Shown here piece by piece: positions 26,645 through 35,909 of a stretch of DNA of 64,000 nt. A model generated the notes under the pieces. That model saw only the letters and a program-made list of their open reading frames with translations. It made no database searches and was not told the origin of the DNA. Source of the DNA: Corynebacterium camporealensis (GTDB lineage: Bacteria; Actinomycetota; Actinomycetes; Mycobacteriales; Mycobacteriaceae); NCBI RefSeq assembly GCF_000980815.1, contig NZ_CP011311.1:434001-498000 (forward strand). Direction: 5' to 3'. Positions within the stretch are counted from its first letter, which is position 1. Each line of letters begins with the position of its first letter. The position numbers and the translations under genes were made by a program.

Positions 26645-27862
26645 GTGAAATTTATTGAAGAAGCTCAGCTACATCGACGCCCGAAGCCGCTGCAGACGGA
26701 GATTACGAACCGCCGTCGCATAGTAGTGATGATTGCGCTAGCCATGGGCGGATTTGCTATCGGCACCACGGAGTTTGTCTCCATGGGCTTGCTGCCGATG
26801 ATCGCCGCCGACTTCGGAATCGCCGAAGACCAGGCCAGCCACGTCATTTCGGCTTACGCGATGGGCGTGGTCATTGGCGCACCACTGATTACCGCCGTGA
26901 CAGGCAAGATGCCGCGCCGCCGACTGCTGTTATTGCTCATGGCAGCATTCACCCTCGGCAATGCGTTGTCCGTCGTGGCGGATAATTACGCGGTATTGAT
27001 GCTGGCCCGTTTCATCGCCGGTCTGCCCCACGGTGCGTATTTCTCCGTCGCCGGCCTGGCGGGCGCCTCGATGGCCCCGGCGGGCAAGCGCGGCCAAGCT
27101 GTGGCACTGGTCGGCATGGGTCTCTCCGTCGCCACGGTGGCAGGCGTCCCCGCGGCACAAGCCCTGGGTTCGGCGCTGGGCTGGCATGCGGCGTACGTGC
27201 TGGTTGCCTGCATTGGCCTTGCGACGTTTACCGCACTCTGGGTGCTGATGCCGCACATGGTGAGGATGCCGGCGACATCGATAAGCACGGAGCTCGGGGC
27301 ATTTGCACGCCCGCAGGTATGGCTCACGCTGATTATGGGCGCGGTCGGATTCGGCGGCATGTTTGCGGTCTATACCTACATCACCTGGACTATGACGGAG
27401 CGCGCCGGGATGGGCGAGCAGTGGATGTGGCTAGTGCTCATGGCGTATGGCCTGGGCATGGTCGGCGGCAACCTCTTCGGCGGCAAGCTGGCGGACCGCA
27501 ATCTGGAAAAGGGCATTCTGTTTGCGCTCTGCATGATTGTGGTGGTGCTGGTGTGCTTTTATTTCACCTCCCAGAACCCGTGGCTGGGCACGCTGAACTT
27601 CGGCCTGATTGGTTTCTTCGGCTCCACTTTGGTGCCTAGCCTGCAGGTGCGTCTGATGGACGTAGCTGGCGATGCCCAAACGCTCGCCGCATCACTGAAC
27701 CACTCGGCGTTGAACATGGCTAACGCTTTCGGCGCGGCACTGGGCGGTGTCGTCGTGGGCGCGGGCCTGGGTTATGCCTCGCCGGCGCTGGCGGGTGCAG
27801 GCCTGGCGGTTGCGGCGATTGTTGTGTGGGTGATCACGCAGCTGGCCGCGAAGAAGGGTTAA
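26645..27862 (+). CDS. MFS transporter, DHA1/AraJ-like
   Basis: A 405-aa, 12-helix major facilitator protein. The segment GGFAIGTTEFVSMGLLPMIA in helix 1 is typical of the AraJ/YdhP/chloramphenicol-efflux branch of drug:H+ antiporters. Motif A-like GKMPRRRLLLLLM follows helix 2. The substrate is unknown; sharing a divergent, DtxR-marked promoter region with a siderophore operon makes siderophore or metal-related export possible. I place the start at the leaderless GTG. A TTG 17 codons upstream and an ATG at 26729 are alternatives. Confidence 0.82.
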   Translation: MKFIEEAQLHRRPKPLQTEITNRRRIVVMIALAMGGFAIGTTEFVSMGLLPMIAADFGIAEDQASHVISAYAMGVVIGAPLITAVTGKMPRRRLLLLLMAAFTLGNALSVVADNYAVLMLARFIAGLPHGAYFSVAGLAGASMAPAGKRGQAVALVGMGLSVATVAGVPAAQALGSALGWHAAYVLVACIGLATFTALWVLMPHMVRMPATSISTELGAFARPQVWLTLIMGAVGFGGMFAVYTYITWTMTERAGMGEQWMWLVLMAYGLGMVGGNLFGGKLADRNLEKGILFALCMIVVVLVCFYFTSQNPWLGTLNFGLIGFFGSTLVPSLQVRLMDVAGDAQTLAASLNHSALNMANAFGAALGGVVVGAGLGYASPALAGAGLAVAAIVVWVITQLAAKKG

Positions 27863-27877
27863 ACGGGGCCGCCTCGT

Positions 27878-27883
27878 TATGCT
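27878..27883 (+). promoter_or_regulatory. -10 hexamer, leaderless xthA promoter
   Basis: TATGCT followed by seven bases and ATG 27891, with no Shine-Dalgarno. It selects this ATG over the codon 12 bases upstream. Confidence 0.5.
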
Positions 27884-27890
27884 GGTGGGC

Positions 27891-28790
27891 ATGTCTTTAA
27901 CTATCGCTAGCGTGAACGTCAACGGTATCCGTGCTGCCTGCAAGCAGCGCAATGAAAACAACCCCGGAATGAATGCGTGGCTGGAGGACACGGCCGCCGA
28001 TATTGTGCTGCTGCAGGAGGTGCGCGCCAATCCGAAGGAGACGGAAAAGGCGCTGGCGCCGTCGTTGGAGAACGGCTGGCACCTGGCTCAGGCTGAGGCT
28101 GCTGCCAAGGGGCGTGCGGGTGTGGCCATTTTGTCCCGCACACCGCTTGACGATGTCGAAATCGGCTTCGGCTCCTTCCTCGACTCCGGTCGCTGGATCG
28201 CTGCGACCACCGCCGGCGTGCGCGTGGCTTCGCTCTATCTGCCGTCTGGCGATACGGATTCGCCGAAGTTGGATGAAAAGTACCGCTTCCTCGATGAGTT
28301 CGCCCCGGTGCTGGAGGCTGCAGCGGAGGAGTACCCGAACATGGTCATCGGTGGCGACTGGAATATCTGCCACCGCGCGCAGGATTTGAAGAACAACAAA
28401 TCCAACGAGAAGAAGTCCGGCCACTTGCCGGAGGAGCGTGCGTTCATGGACCACGTCTTTGGCACGTTCCCGGACGAGCAGCCGCAGGAAAAGAAGCGCC
28501 TGGGCGAGTGGTTCGGTGTTATCGATTACGACACCCGCACCGACTGGCAGCCGGCGGAGGAGCCAAAGTGGTTTGATGTGGCGCGTCGTCTAGCACCGGA
28601 CGAAGACGGCCCGTACACCTGGTGGACCTACCGTGGTCAGGCGTTTAACAACAACGCAGGCTGGCGCATCGACTACCAGGCAGCCACGGCGAACATGTTG
28701 GATCGCGCAGAGCGCAGCTGGGTGGAAAAGGCACCGTCGGTGGAGCAGCGCTGGTCCGACCACTCGCCGCTGCTGGTTGAGTACAAGTAA
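27891..28790 (+). CDS. xthA: Exodeoxyribonuclease III / AP endonuclease
   Basis: A 299-aa Mg-dependent AP endonuclease and 3'-exonuclease of base-excision repair. Hallmarks are IASVNVNGIRAA at the N-terminus, LLQEVRANP with its catalytic glutamate, GDWNICHRAQDLKN, and the terminal WSDHSPLLVEYK carrying the catalytic Asp-His pair. The next gene begins at the base after the stop, so the two are coupled. Confidence 0.92.
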   Translation: MSLTIASVNVNGIRAACKQRNENNPGMNAWLEDTAADIVLLQEVRANPKETEKALAPSLENGWHLAQAEAAAKGRAGVAILSRTPLDDVEIGFGSFLDSGRWIAATTAGVRVASLYLPSGDTDSPKLDEKYRFLDEFAPVLEAAAEEYPNMVIGGDWNICHRAQDLKNNKSNEKKSGHLPEERAFMDHVFGTFPDEQPQEKKRLGEWFGVIDYDTRTDWQPAEEPKWFDVARRLAPDEDGPYTWWTYRGQAFNNNAGWRIDYQAATANMLDRAERSWVEKAPSVEQRWSDHSPLLVEYK

Positions 28791-29654
28791 ATGTCGCCGC
28801 TGTTTACGGTTTTCTACGTCATCGGCATTACTGCTGAGTCGATGACGGCGGCGTTGTCCGCAGGTAGGCAGAAACTCGACCTGTTTGGCGTGGTGATGAT
28901 TGCCTCCATTACCGCGTTGGGTGGTGGCACGGTGCGCGATATCGTGCTGGATAACTACCCGCTGACCTGGGTTGAGCATCCCGTCTACCTGCTGGTGGTG
29001 CTCGCGGCCGCAATCATTACGGTCTACACCTCTTTTCTGATGCACTACTTCCGGCACCTGTTTTTGGTGCTGGATGCGTTGGGTCTGGCAGTCTTTTCGA
29101 TTCTCGGCACGCAAGCCGCCTTGGCGATGGGGCACGGCTACCTCATCGCGATCGTGGCAGCGGTGATTTCGGGTGTCTTCGGCGGCATCCTGCGTGACCT
29201 GCTCTCCGACCGCGTCCCGCTGGTCTTTTCCGGTGAGTTCTACGCCTCGATTTCGGTGTTGGCCTCCGCGCTGTACATGGGGCTCATTCAGCTCACCGTG
29301 CCGCCGGAGCTGGCCGCGATCGCCACGCTGTTCGTTGCCTTCGGTGCGCGCTTGGCCTCGATTTACTTCAAGAAGGGCCTGCCCGTCTTCGAATACCAGG
29401 GTGCTGGTCAACCGGTGGACCCGCGTCTGCGGCTCTCGGCGCGGATTGTGCGCAACGGGGCGCGGGCGGCGCGTCGTAAAGCAGGTGCGGCCCGACGCAC
29501 CTTGCGTTTCGATGCCGCACGCTACTCGAACTATCTGCGCAAGACCGGCAAACACTCCCGGGGCTCTGCGCACCTGGATCCGGAGCAGCAGTGGAAGGTG
29601 AAAAGGCGGAAGAAGGCTTCCCCCGTTATTCACAAGCGTCCCAAGAATTGGTAG
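28791..29654 (+). CDS. UPF0126/TRIC-family membrane protein with basic C-terminal tail
   Basis: A 287-aa protein whose first ~197 residues hold about six or seven membrane helices in two related halves. Each half has a glycine-rich turn (ALGGGTVRDIVLD and GVFGGILRDLLSD), the pattern of UPF0126/YadS proteins that resemble TRIC cation channels. The remaining ~90 residues form an unusually long, strongly basic cytosolic tail (RKAGAARR, KVKRRKKAS, HKRPKNW). Substrate unknown. Its start abuts the xthA stop. Confidence 0.82.
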   Translation: MSPLFTVFYVIGITAESMTAALSAGRQKLDLFGVVMIASITALGGGTVRDIVLDNYPLTWVEHPVYLLVVLAAAIITVYTSFLMHYFRHLFLVLDALGLAVFSILGTQAALAMGHGYLIAIVAAVISGVFGGILRDLLSDRVPLVFSGEFYASISVLASALYMGLIQLTVPPELAAIATLFVAFGARLASIYFKKGLPVFEYQGAGQPVDPRLRLSARIVRNGARAARRKAGAARRTLRFDAARYSNYLRKTGKHSRGSAHLDPEQQWKVKRRKKASPVIHKRPKNW

Positions 29655-29696
29655 ACTTACGGCGTTAAAAACTTCTGGCAAAAGACTGGAGATTCG

Positions 29697-29888
29697 ATGA
29701 CCCGCGCAATTATTTACTTCGTTCTCGGTGCCGTGCTGCTGGCTCTCGGTATCTGGTGGTGGACCGTGGTAGGCCCATCCTTTGCCTTCCTGGCACCGAT
29801 TACCCTGCAGGGCATCGGCGGCGCCTTCATGGTGGCTGCTCTGGCAGTGGCTCTCGATGTCAAGAGCCCGACTGCTCGCAAGCTCTAG
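29697..29888 (+). CDS. Small two-helix membrane protein
   Basis: A 63-aa protein of unknown function with two membrane helices (about 4-24 and 28-52), a tryptophan triplet at 20-22 and a short charged C-terminus. GGAG lies six bases before the ATG and a terminator follows. The clean start, hydrophobic pattern and terminator support it as a real gene. Confidence 0.68.
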   Translation: MTRAIIYFVLGAVLLALGIWWWTVVGPSFAFLAPITLQGIGGAFMVAALAVALDVKSPTARKL

Positions 29889-29908
29889 TCGATATCCTTC
29901 AAAGGTTT

Positions 29909-29947
29909 ACCCCCTCCCGCTGCGCTACTGGCGCGCGGTCAGGGGGT
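29909..29947 (+). terminator. Terminator after small membrane protein gene
   Basis: ACCCCCT (29909-29915) pairs with AGGGGGT (29941-29947), with inner CCGC/GCGG and GCGC/GCGC pairing, followed by TTAA. Confidence 0.6.
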
Positions 29948-29984
29948 TTAACTCTGCCATGGCAAGGACCTGGCAGTAGACTAG

Positions 29985-31010
<1,026 letters not shown>

Positions 31011-31092
31011 TGCGAGTATCCTGGGCGTGCACTTCCCGCGCGCCGCAGCGTGAAATGATTGCCCCGAAATTGAAAAGCTTAAGGACAACCTA

Positions 31093-32172
31093 GTGGCCAC
31101 GAGTACGCAAACAAACGAAGACAAGACAGACGACTACGGCATCGAGCGCGTTAACGCTGATGACCCGGGCGCTGTCGACAAGGTGCGCGATCGCTCCGAA
31201 ACCGTCGACCACCTCATGCGCATGCAAGATCGCTACGGCGCTGAAGGCGGTAACCAGTTCTCCGCGGGTATTACCTATTACTCGGTGCTGGCAATCTTCC
31301 CGATCTTCATGATCACCATCGCGGGTATCGCGACCTTCCTGTCGAATCGCCCGGACCTCTTCCAGCAGCTGCAGGACCAGATCACCAGTTCCGTGGATGG
31401 CGAGCTCGGTGAGCAGCTAAGCCAGATGTTGGAGACCGCCATCGACCAGCGCGGTGCCATGTACGGTATCGGCGGTCTGACCACCCTGTGGTCCGGTTTG
31501 GGCTGGATGAATAACCTGCGCATCGGCATTTCTGCGATGTGGGGTATTGACGCCAATGAAGGCGGCAGCTTCATCGGTAAGAAGCTTTCTGACCTGGTGG
31601 GCCTGATTGGTCTGCTGGTCGCCCTGCTGTTGGCCTTCGGTATCACCGCCGCCGGTTCCTCGGGCCTGACCCAGCGCATCTTCGAATGGGTCGGCATCGA
31701 ATCCTTCCCGGGCATGGGTTGGGTCATCTTCGGCGTAGGCCTGCTGCTGGGTCTGCTGGCCAACTTCCTGGTCTTCTGGTGGCTGCTGGTCGTCCTGCCG
31801 CGCACCAAGGTCCCGAAGAAGTCCGGCTTCAAGGGCGCAGTCCTCGGTGCGATTGCGATGGAGGTCCTCAAGCAGCTGTCCACCGTGATTCTGTCCTCGG
31901 CTACCGGCAGCCCGGCCGGTGCGGTCTTCGGCCCGGTCATCGTCCTGATGGTCGTGATGTACCTGATCTGGCGCGTGGTGCTCTACCTGTCCGCGTGGAC
32001 CGCAACGACCGAAGAGTCCATGGAACTGGTCAAGCCGAACGTTCCGGAACCAGCGGTTATCCGCGTGCGCAACGAAATCAAGGAGCAGCCTTCTACCGGC
32101 TTGAGCATCGGTGTCGGCGCTGCGATTGGCGCGGTGGCTACCGGCGCGATTGCGTTGTTGCGTCGTAAGTAA
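31093..32172 (+). CDS. YihY/BrkB-family membrane protein
   Basis: A 359-aa integral membrane protein with six main helices (between about 60 and 300). The family hallmark GGNQFSAGITYYSVLAIFPIFM is in the first helix and the conserved WSGLGWMNNLRIGISAMW follows. An acidic N-terminal tail and one further hydrophobic C-terminal helix (about 335-355) flank the core. Molecular role of the family is unsettled. It begins at GTG behind AAGGAC, downstream of trpS. Confidence 0.85.
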   Translation: MATSTQTNEDKTDDYGIERVNADDPGAVDKVRDRSETVDHLMRMQDRYGAEGGNQFSAGITYYSVLAIFPIFMITIAGIATFLSNRPDLFQQLQDQITSSVDGELGEQLSQMLETAIDQRGAMYGIGGLTTLWSGLGWMNNLRIGISAMWGIDANEGGSFIGKKLSDLVGLIGLLVALLLAFGITAAGSSGLTQRIFEWVGIESFPGMGWVIFGVGLLLGLLANFLVFWWLLVVLPRTKVPKKSGFKGAVLGAIAMEVLKQLSTVILSSATGSPAGAVFGPVIVLMVVMYLIWRVVLYLSAWTATTEESMELVKPNVPEPAVIRVRNEIKEQPSTGLSIGVGAAIGAVATGAIALLRRK

Positions 32173-32204
32173 ACGCACTTGCTGCATCAGGGGCGAAAGG
32201 CATT

Positions 32205-32210
32205 TATGAT
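32205..32210 (+). promoter_or_regulatory. -10 hexamer, leaderless RDD gene promoter
   Basis: TATGAT, a near-consensus -10, is followed by eight bases and the ATG at 32219. Confidence 0.5.
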
Positions 32211-32218
32211 GTGCTGAT

Positions 32219-33094
32219 ATGAGCACATCGCCTTTCGTCCCAAATTTGTATCAGCACTACGACCTGCGTCCTAGTGATAGTTGCGATGGGCTCTACATTC
32301 TTTTGTCCGCGGAGGACTCCCGCAAGGCTACACTCGGTGTGCCCGAGGATTCCCCAGAACGGCAGGGGATGGGCATGGCAGCCCGGGTGCTGCGTTACCC
32401 ACAAACGCGCGAGCTTTACGATGCCGCTTTAAACTCCGGCAAGTCCATCCGCTGGTCTGATCTGGAGCACCTTAGTCGTCACGGGGAGTGGCCGCAGATG
32501 CAGGCGTCGGCGGGGATGCAGGGGGCATCGCAAAGCAGCCCTTATGCAGCAGTAAAGGATCCGACCAAGAACGAGTCGCCGTACGCGCACAATCCTTTCA
32601 AACCGCACCCACAGGGCCCGGTGCCGGCGGTCTCGCAGCAAGCGCAGATGGATGCCGTCGCGCAGCCGCAGCGCGTGCCGAGTGGAACGCGTAACTGGAT
32701 GGCCGTGGGCGATTACTTCCTGTTCAACATGTCAGCCGGCGTTATTGCCGCGGGCCTAGGAATCAACGAAACCATCAACACCGTGGGCTTTTGGGTGGTC
32801 TATACGCTCGTGCTGATTGCGTATGTGGTCGGTTTTGAAACCTATGCTGGCGGCAGCCCGGTCAAGCTTATGGCTGGCTACCGCGTGCAGGATGCCACGA
32901 CCGGTAAGAAACTAAGCTTGCAGCAGTCCGCGAAGCGCAACTGGTGGCGCCTGGTGTCGATGGTGCCGGGTATCGGCCAGCTAGTCTCTTTTGTCGCCGC
33001 GATTGGTTACAGCTTGTCTATCGACGAGCATGACGGCCACGGGAAGCACGACCGCGACGCGAACGCCCAGGTAGTAAGAAAGCCACAGCGATAG
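32219..33094 (+). CDS. RDD-family membrane protein
   Basis: A 291-aa protein with a soluble N-terminal region of about 155 residues. This region contains a DnaJ-independent helical segment (about 25-95) and a Gln/Pro-rich linker. A C-terminal RDD domain with three membrane helices (about 160-255) follows, including the PVKLMAGYRVQDATTGKKLS segment. Role unknown; RDD proteins are often ion or Na+/H+ related, but that cannot be assigned here. The last 77 bases overlap the end of the convergent carboxypeptidase gene in coding sequence. Confidence 0.75.
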   Translation: MSTSPFVPNLYQHYDLRPSDSCDGLYILLSAEDSRKATLGVPEDSPERQGMGMAARVLRYPQTRELYDAALNSGKSIRWSDLEHLSRHGEWPQMQASAGMQGASQSSPYAAVKDPTKNESPYAHNPFKPHPQGPVPAVSQQAQMDAVAQPQRVPSGTRNWMAVGDYFLFNMSAGVIAAGLGINETINTVGFWVVYTLVLIAYVVGFETYAGGSPVKLMAGYRVQDATTGKKLSLQQSAKRNWWRLVSMVPGIGQLVSFVAAIGYSLSIDEHDGHGKHDRDANAQVVRKPQR

Positions 33095-34280
33095 CAATCA
33101 GCACGCCGACTAGTCCGATTGCGCCCCAGCCCAACCAGCGGGATTGGGTGAGGTTTTGCGCCATGACGGTCGGTGGGGTGGTACTCGCCGGGGCGGGCTC
33201 CGTGGTTTCTGGTGCTTCGGTTTCTTCCGGTTCCGGGATGAGCGTTCCTACGCCTTGTCCGGCGGGGACTTGGTAGGCTTCGTGGAGCAGCATCTGGGCT
33301 TGCTGCCAGGCGCGAGGGCCGTGGTCGACGGTGGTGTTCAAGATGATGGCCTGCAGGCGGCGTCCGTCCCGGTCGAGCGCGCCGACGAAGGTGTGGTGCG
33401 CATCATCCGTGTAGCCGGTCTTGCCGCCGATGCCGTCGGGGTCGTTGAGGAAGAGCCCGTTGTCGTTCCACAGCTCGTAGCCGGGGACGTCGCCGTAACC
33501 AGGGAAGTCGCGGTGATCGGTTGCGACTAAGCGGGCGAACTCCGGCTCGGCGAAGGCGGCGCGGTAGATAACCGACATATCGCGTGCGGAGGTCTGCATG
33601 CCTGGGGCGTCGAGGCCGGAGTAGCTCGCGGCGTATGTAGAGGTCGCGCCGAGTTCCTGGGCTAGGGCGTTGACTTTGCTCAGCGCGGCTTCGTCGCCGC
33701 CGACTTCCTGGGCCAGGGCGTGGGCGGCATCGTTTCCGGAGGCCATGAGCAGACCGGCCAGAAGTTCTTCGATGGTGTACTCGCCACCTGCGCCAATGCC
33801 GACCGCGGAGCCATCAATCGCGGCTGATTCTTCGGAGACAGTCACCTTCTTATCCAGTGGTACCTCGCGTAGGACGACCATCGCCAGCAATGCCTTAATC
33901 GTGGAGGCCGGACGGTAACGCCCGTTGGGGTCTTTCATGGCGATGATTTCGCCGGTATCCAGATCAGAAATCATCCAGGCTGCAGCCAACACGTCCTCGT
34001 CGACTTCGAAGCCCTCCGGTGCGGTGATGCCGCAAGACTCATCGCTTTCTACCGGCGGCAGCGGGGCAGGGGCCTGTTGCCCTGGGGCAAGACGCTCCGA
34101 AGTCGTCACTGGCTCTTGCGGTTGCAGGCGCCAGGGGCAGGTGTCGGTATCCGGTGCCTCAGTACGCGTCGGAGTCTCCTCCACGGCTTCGTCGTCCGCG
34201 GGTTCAATTTCCTGTGCGCCGGCTGTGGCGGGGCCGAGTAGAAGTGCACCGGCTGCGAGCACGCTGATAATTCTTTTCAT
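33018..34280 (-). CDS. D-alanyl-D-alanine carboxypeptidase (S11 penicillin-binding protein)
   Basis: A 420-aa exported low-molecular-weight PBP that trims the terminal D-Ala of peptidoglycan stem peptides. A signal peptide (1-22) is followed by a Pro/Glu-rich stretch to about 80. The catalytic motifs are SxxK at S126-K129 (STIK), SGN at 181-183 and KTG at 287-289. A C-terminal hydrophobic helix (about 385-405) and a basic tail anchor it. The ATG at 34280 begins the signal peptide MKRIISVLAAG; the upstream ATG would bury it. The 3' end overlaps the RDD gene. Confidence 0.9.
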   Translation of the reverse strand: MKRIISVLAAGALLLGPATAGAQEIEPADDEAVEETPTRTEAPDTDTCPWRLQPQEPVTTSERLAPGQQAPAPLPPVESDESCGITAPEGFEVDEDVLAAAWMISDLDTGEIIAMKDPNGRYRPASTIKALLAMVVLREVPLDKKVTVSEESAAIDGSAVGIGAGGEYTIEELLAGLLMASGNDAAHALAQEVGGDEAALSKVNALAQELGATSTYAASYSGLDAPGMQTSARDMSVIYRAAFAEPEFARLVATDHRDFPGYGDVPGYELWNDNGLFLNDPDGIGGKTGYTDDAHHTFVGALDRDGRRLQAIILNTTVDHGPRAWQQAQMLLHEAYQVPAGQGVGTLIPEPEETEAPETTEPAPASTTPPTVMAQNLTQSRWLGWGAIGLVGVLIAIAVAFLLPGRSRRGRASRGRHARR

Positions 34281-34306
34281 GACATGACACATCTTAGGCC
34301 CGTGCC

Positions 34307-34312
34307 TACGAT
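34307..34312 (+). promoter_or_regulatory. -10 hexamer, leaderless promoter of 298-aa protein
   Basis: TACGAT followed by seven bases and ATG 34320. This favours that ATG over starts at 34284 and 34311. Confidence 0.45.
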
Positions 34313-34319
34313 GGACTGC

Positions 34320-35216
34320 ATGCATGACGCGCCCTTAATTAGTCCCGAAAACAAAGATGCGGCTTCTGAGATTGTCGCCAACCTGCCCAAAGTAGTCCTC
34401 GACCTGCGTTTCCAGCCGACCGGGCAGCCCGAGTCCCCGGCGGAACTCAGCGCCGAATTGGGTGACTACCTGCACACGCTTATCGACGATAACGTCGTCT
34501 ACGCCGAAATCGACTTCGATCCGCAGGACTACTCCTTCGGGACGGACGCTGCCACCGAAGCAGCCATTTCCACTGTTGCCGAGTCTGAGCTCAACGCGCG
34601 CCTGCTGCTGCCGGGCACCTTTGCGATGGCCCGCCAGGGCGACGTCGTCGTTGGTTCCTACCTCCAGGGTGAGGTCGAGCCGCAGGTTGCCGAGCAGCTG
34701 CGCCAGAACTTCGTGCCTTTCAGCGTCGATGTCGAATGCGCCGAGTTCGAAGACGTGGTCAAGGCTGTTCAAAACGGTGCGATTCGTCTGCGCCAGGCAA
34801 CACAGCTTATCGATGACTTCAGCGCCGACCTCGACGGCATCCACCCCGGCAACGCTTCTGCCTGGGTCCGCGATCGCCACATCGCCGTCTGCTTCGCGCT
34901 AACTGCCGATGAGAACCTGCCCGACCATCCGCTTCCGCTGCTGCAGCAGCTCGGCTTTACCTGTGCGGTTGCGCCGGCGGGCAAGGGGGCATCGGCAAGC
35001 GCAGTGCTGCGTGCACTCACCGAAACCTTCGGCTACGGCCTCGAAGAGTTCTTCGACCTGACCGTCAAGGCCATCGAGAACTCATTCGCCAGCGAAGAAG
35101 AACGCCAGAAGCTGCTGGAAGAAACCATCTTGCCTGCGTACGAAGAATTGTCCGCAGAATTTGATGGCGGCGTCGACGAAAACGTCGACGCAGATGAGAA
35201 CGAAAGCGACAGCTAA
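34320..35216 (+). CDS. Acidic cytosolic protein of unknown function
   Basis: A 298-aa soluble protein I do not recognise. It has no signal peptide or membrane helix, is acidic overall, and ends in a highly acidic tail (FDGGVDENVDADENESDS). Mixed alpha/beta segments such as FGTDAATEAAISTVAESELN and GNASAWVRDRHIAVCFALTA are visible, but no catalytic motif stands out. It lies nine bases before a DJ-1/PfpI gene, which may be co-transcribed. The dispersed 13-mer occurs at 34988-35000, here encoding GASASA. Confidence 0.72.
   Translation: MHDAPLISPENKDAASEIVANLPKVVLDLRFQPTGQPESPAELSAELGDYLHTLIDDNVVYAEIDFDPQDYSFGTDAATEAAISTVAESELNARLLLPGTFAMARQGDVVVGSYLQGEVEPQVAEQLRQNFVPFSVDVECAEFEDVVKAVQNGAIRLRQATQLIDDFSADLDGIHPGNASAWVRDRHIAVCFALTADENLPDHPLPLLQQLGFTCAVAPAGKGASASAVLRALTETFGYGLEEFFDLTVKAIENSFASEEERQKLLEETILPAYEELSAEFDGGVDENVDADENESDS
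34988..35000 (+). repeat. Copy of dispersed 13-mer GGCATCGGCAAGC
   Basis: Exact copy in the sense direction, encoding part of GASASA. This is a different reading of the motif from the LADA copies. Confidence 0.6.
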
Positions 35217-35225
35217 AGGAGAACC

Positions 35226-35909
35226 ATGACTTCCATACTTTTCGTAGTTACTGCCGCTGACAAGTGGACACTTGCCGATGGCACCGAGCGCGAAACCGGC
35301 TTCTGGGCCGAAGAACTCATCGCGCCGCACCGCGTGTTTAGCACCGCCGGCTGGGATATCACCTTCGCGACCCCGGGTGGCAAGGCCCCGGTCGTCGACG
35401 AAATGAGCCTGGACGTGCTTCCAGAACAGGTGCAGATGGCGCAGGAGAATTACCTCGCCGAAATCGGTGTGGCCTTGGAGGATCCGCTGGACCTGGCCGA
35501 GGTCAATCCGGATGATTATGACGCGGTGTTCTACCCGGGCGGACACGGCCCGATGGAGGACCTGTCCTCCGACGCGGAGAGCGCACGCATCATCCGCGCA
35601 TTCCTCGACAATGGTCGCCCGCTGGGTCTGGTCTGCCACGCACCCGCCGCACTTCTGGCGACGGCCGAGGGCGATAACTGGCCGTTTAAGGGCTGGGAGA
35701 TGACCGGATTTAGTGATACTGAAGAAGGCGATTCGGTGGACGTCGCTAAGTGGACGCTCGAATCCCGCCTGCGCGAGTTGGGCGCAAAGTATGAGGCTGC
35801 GGACCCACTGCAACCGAATGTGGTGGTGGACCGCAACCTGTATACCGGTCAGAATCCGGCGTCGTCGGAGCCGCTCGCGCAGAAGATGATGCGCGACCTC
35901 CGCTCTTAG
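35226..35909 (+). CDS. DJ-1/PfpI family protein (Hsp31-like)
   Basis: A 227-aa class I glutamine amidotransferase-like protein. The nucleophile elbow GLVCHAPAALL places the reactive cysteine at C137, and YPGGHGPMEDL supplies the partner glycine and histidine loop. The size and GFWAEELIAPHRVF region fit the Hsp31/YajL-type branch associated with glyoxalase-III or chaperone activity. AAAGGAGAACC gives a strong ribosome-binding site. Confidence 0.85.
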   Translation: MTSILFVVTAADKWTLADGTERETGFWAEELIAPHRVFSTAGWDITFATPGGKAPVVDEMSLDVLPEQVQMAQENYLAEIGVALEDPLDLAEVNPDDYDAVFYPGGHGPMEDLSSDAESARIIRAFLDNGRPLGLVCHAPAALLATAEGDNWPFKGWEMTGFSDTEEGDSVDVAKWTLESRLRELGAKYEAADPLQPNVVVDRNLYTGQNPASSEPLAQKMMRDLRS

